The translations under genes were made by a program, and so were the position numbers. The notes under the pieces are model-generated. The model had not been told where the DNA came from and did no database searches. It saw nothing but the letters and a program-made list of their open reading frames with translations. 62,152 nt of DNA, taken from NCBI GenBank assembly GCA_021785975.1, contig JAJYOE010000002.1, positions 1-62,152 of the forward strand. Direction: 5' to 3'. Origin of the DNA: Bacillota bacterium. Lineage in GTDB: Bacteria > Bacillota > Bacilli > Alicyclobacillales > SLC66. Below, one piece after another: positions 61,180 through 62,152 of the stretch (positions within the stretch are counted from its first letter, which is position 1; every line of letters starts with the position of its first letter).

Positions 61180-61539
61180 TTGTTGGTAAATTGGCTGGCG
61201 CTTTGTATAGGAGCGGCACTTGGGGCGGTCATGCGCTTTTTTTTGACGAATACGATCAATAAACGTTGGAAGTACTCGTTTCCATTAGCGACTTTTCTCA
61301 TTAACATGGCGGGAGCATTTTTGTTGGGTTTGTTGTATGCGAAAAATCACGGGCCTGATCAATCACTCTGGTTATTCATGATTGGCGTGGGATTTCTCGG
61401 CGCATTTACCACTTTCTCGACCTTCACCTACGAAACCGCCATCCTGCTCGATCGAAGGGCACTCATCGCATCGTTATCCAATGTCTTTTTCAGTGTCATT
61501 CTGGGGTTGTTTTTTGCCTGGATTGCCACTGTCATTTAG
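61180..61539 (+). CDS. crcB: Fluoride channel subunit CrcB (second copy)
   Basis: A 119-residue Fluc protein: IGAALGAVMRFFL, FLINMAGAFLLGLLYAK and GFLGAFTTFSTFTYE, all family signatures. It likely pairs with the preceding copy. TTG 61180 with GGGAGG 8 bases upstream. The 3' end overlaps the acpS coding tail on the other strand by 66 bases. Confidence 0.94.
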   Translation: MLVNWLALCIGAALGAVMRFFLTNTINKRWKYSFPLATFLINMAGAFLLGLLYAKNHGPDQSLWLFMIGVGFLGAFTTFSTFTYETAILLDRRALIASLSNVFFSVILGLFFAWIATVI

Positions 61540-61959
61540 AGCGGACTCAAGCAGCACAATGGCTGTTGCCAGATTGGAAGTGTGTGAGAGACTGACTTGT
61601 GCTTGTATCGGCGACAACAACGCTAAATTTAGCGCAGTTTGACCCAGAAAATAAAGGTTCGGGAGACCTTCGTCGTTTTTCAGTGTTTCGATTTCACCCA
61701 AAATGAGTGTGGGTAACCGAGGAATGAATTCTTTTGTGTCGGCGGGAATAACCAATTGTTGGTGCATGGCGCAAATCGCTTTGTACGCGGCTTCTTTCAC
61801 AGCAAACCGCCCTGCGTAAAATTCCGCCTGACGCTTCAACGAAGAGATACTACCTGCAATTATCTGTTCTTTTAATGAATATACTCGCGAAACAAAGCGC
61901 GGATTTTTGATGGCATCAGCAATTCTCGGGATCTCGACCAGGTCTATTCCGACAAACAA
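61474..61959 (-). CDS. acpS: Holo-[acyl-carrier-protein] synthase
   Basis: About 161 residues. Conserved Asp in GIDLVEIPRI and Glu in GRFAVKEAAYKA bind the Mg-CoA complex; LSHT near the end is the usual C-terminal motif. It transfers phosphopantetheine to ACP. TTG 61959 is chosen because GGAGAGGTGA is 8 bases upstream; GTG 61971 lies inside that site. The protein is longer than usual: about 23 hydrophilic residues follow the normal end, encoded antisense to crcB. Confidence 0.92.
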   Translation of the reverse strand: MFVGIDLVEIPRIADAIKNPRFVSRVYSLKEQIIAGSISSLKRQAEFYAGRFAVKEAAYKAICAMHQQLVIPADTKEFIPRLPTLILGEIETLKNDEGLPNLYFLGQTALNLALLSPIQAQVSLSHTSNLATAIVLLESALNDSGNPGKKQPQNDTEKDIG

Positions 61960-62008
61960 GTCGCCATTCACCTCTCCGATTTTTCTCTATTGTAACATTT
62001 GAGCTCGC

Positions 62009-62038
62009 TTGCAACGAAGTGTTCACTCGTGCTATACT
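62009..62038 (+). promoter_or_regulatory. Promoter of tRNA-Leu
   Basis: TTGCAA (62009-62014), 18 bases, TATACT (62033-62038) with an extended -10 TG one base upstream. Transcription would start close to the tRNA 5' end at 62060. Confidence 0.7.
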
Positions 62039-62059
62039 CCTCTAGTAAATTCGATGCGA

Positions 62060-62143
62060 GCGGTCGTGGCGGAATTGGCAGACGCGCAAGATTCAGGTTC
62101 TTGTGCCCGTCAGGGCGTGGAGGTTCAAGTCCTCTCGACCGCA
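62060..62143 (+). tRNA. tRNA-Leu (anticodon CAG)
   Basis: A class II tRNA. Acceptor stem GCGGTCG (62060-62066) pairs with CGACCGC (62136-62142), with discriminator A73. The anticodon loop TTCAGGT is flanked by CAAGA/TCTTG, giving anticodon CAG. A long variable arm TGCCC, GTCA, GGGCG and a T-loop TTCAAGT are present. CCA is not encoded. Confidence 0.95.
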
Positions 62144-62152
62144 TAGTTCAAG

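Noticed and set aside
1-62143. CRISPR arrays, insertion sequences or rRNA genes
   Set aside because: No direct-repeat array with spacers, no transposase frame with terminal repeats and no rRNA sequence was found in any part of the window.

Overview
The window is a chromosomal segment of an endospore-forming member of the Bacilli. The conserved blocks lepA-hemW-hrcA-grpE-dnaK-dnaJ-prmA-rsmE-mtaB and rpsU-yqeY-yqfC-yqfD-phoH-yqfF-ybeY-dgkA-cdd-era-yqzL-recO-glyQS-ccpN-ppsR-dnaG-rpoD-trmK follow the Bacillus order. Sporulation genes (yqfC, yqfD, cotJA, cotJB, a CotJC-type manganese catalase) are present. The A-type RNase P RNA, frequent TTG starts and overall gene set suggest an Alicyclobacillaceae-like organism rather than Bacillus itself; this placement is an inference.

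Layout. 0-9.7 kb: end of lepA, hemW, the CIRCE-controlled heat-shock operon, then RNA and protein modification genes (prmA, rsmE, mtaB). 9.7-17.4 kb: an accessory block set between mtaB and rpsU, with a NUDIX-DeoC fusion, a Na/Pi transporter, an RlmI-type methyltransferase, an NCS2 permease, def, a VTT-domain membrane protein and a sugar-nucleotide epimerase. 17.4-35 kb: the rpsU to trmK macro-operon region for translation, sporulation, cell envelope and primase/sigma-A. 35.1-35.5 kb: rnpB. 35.6-46.4 kb: metabolic and transport genes (fabH, flavin reductase, AsnC regulator with aminotransferase, PiT, ClC, a thioredoxin-reductase-like flavoprotein, an APC permease, Mn catalase with a radical SAM protein).

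46.5-54.2 kb is the most interesting part: a signalling island with a diguanylate cyclase (GGDEF), an OmpR-type regulator whose phospho-acceptor Asp is Glu, a STAS anti-anti-sigma factor, a PAS-PP2C phosphatase, an EAL phosphodiesterase and a MerR-cobalamin regulator with the CarH/LitR photoreceptor signature (W-x9-EH). The next two genes, folE and a Rieske oxygenase, are preceded by five in-phase 11-bp units of the T-n-T-A-C-A type, the layout described for CarH operators. I propose a B12-dependent, light-controlled pterin/oxygenase module, possibly coupled to c-di-GMP through the divergent EAL gene.

54.2-62.1 kb: mntH, an MFS exporter, cotJB/cotJA, a MoxR-DUF58-DUF4129 cluster, two fluoride-channel genes (crcB), acpS and tRNA-Leu(CAG). 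No insertion sequence, prophage or CRISPR array was seen. All calls come from reading the sequence; no database search was run.
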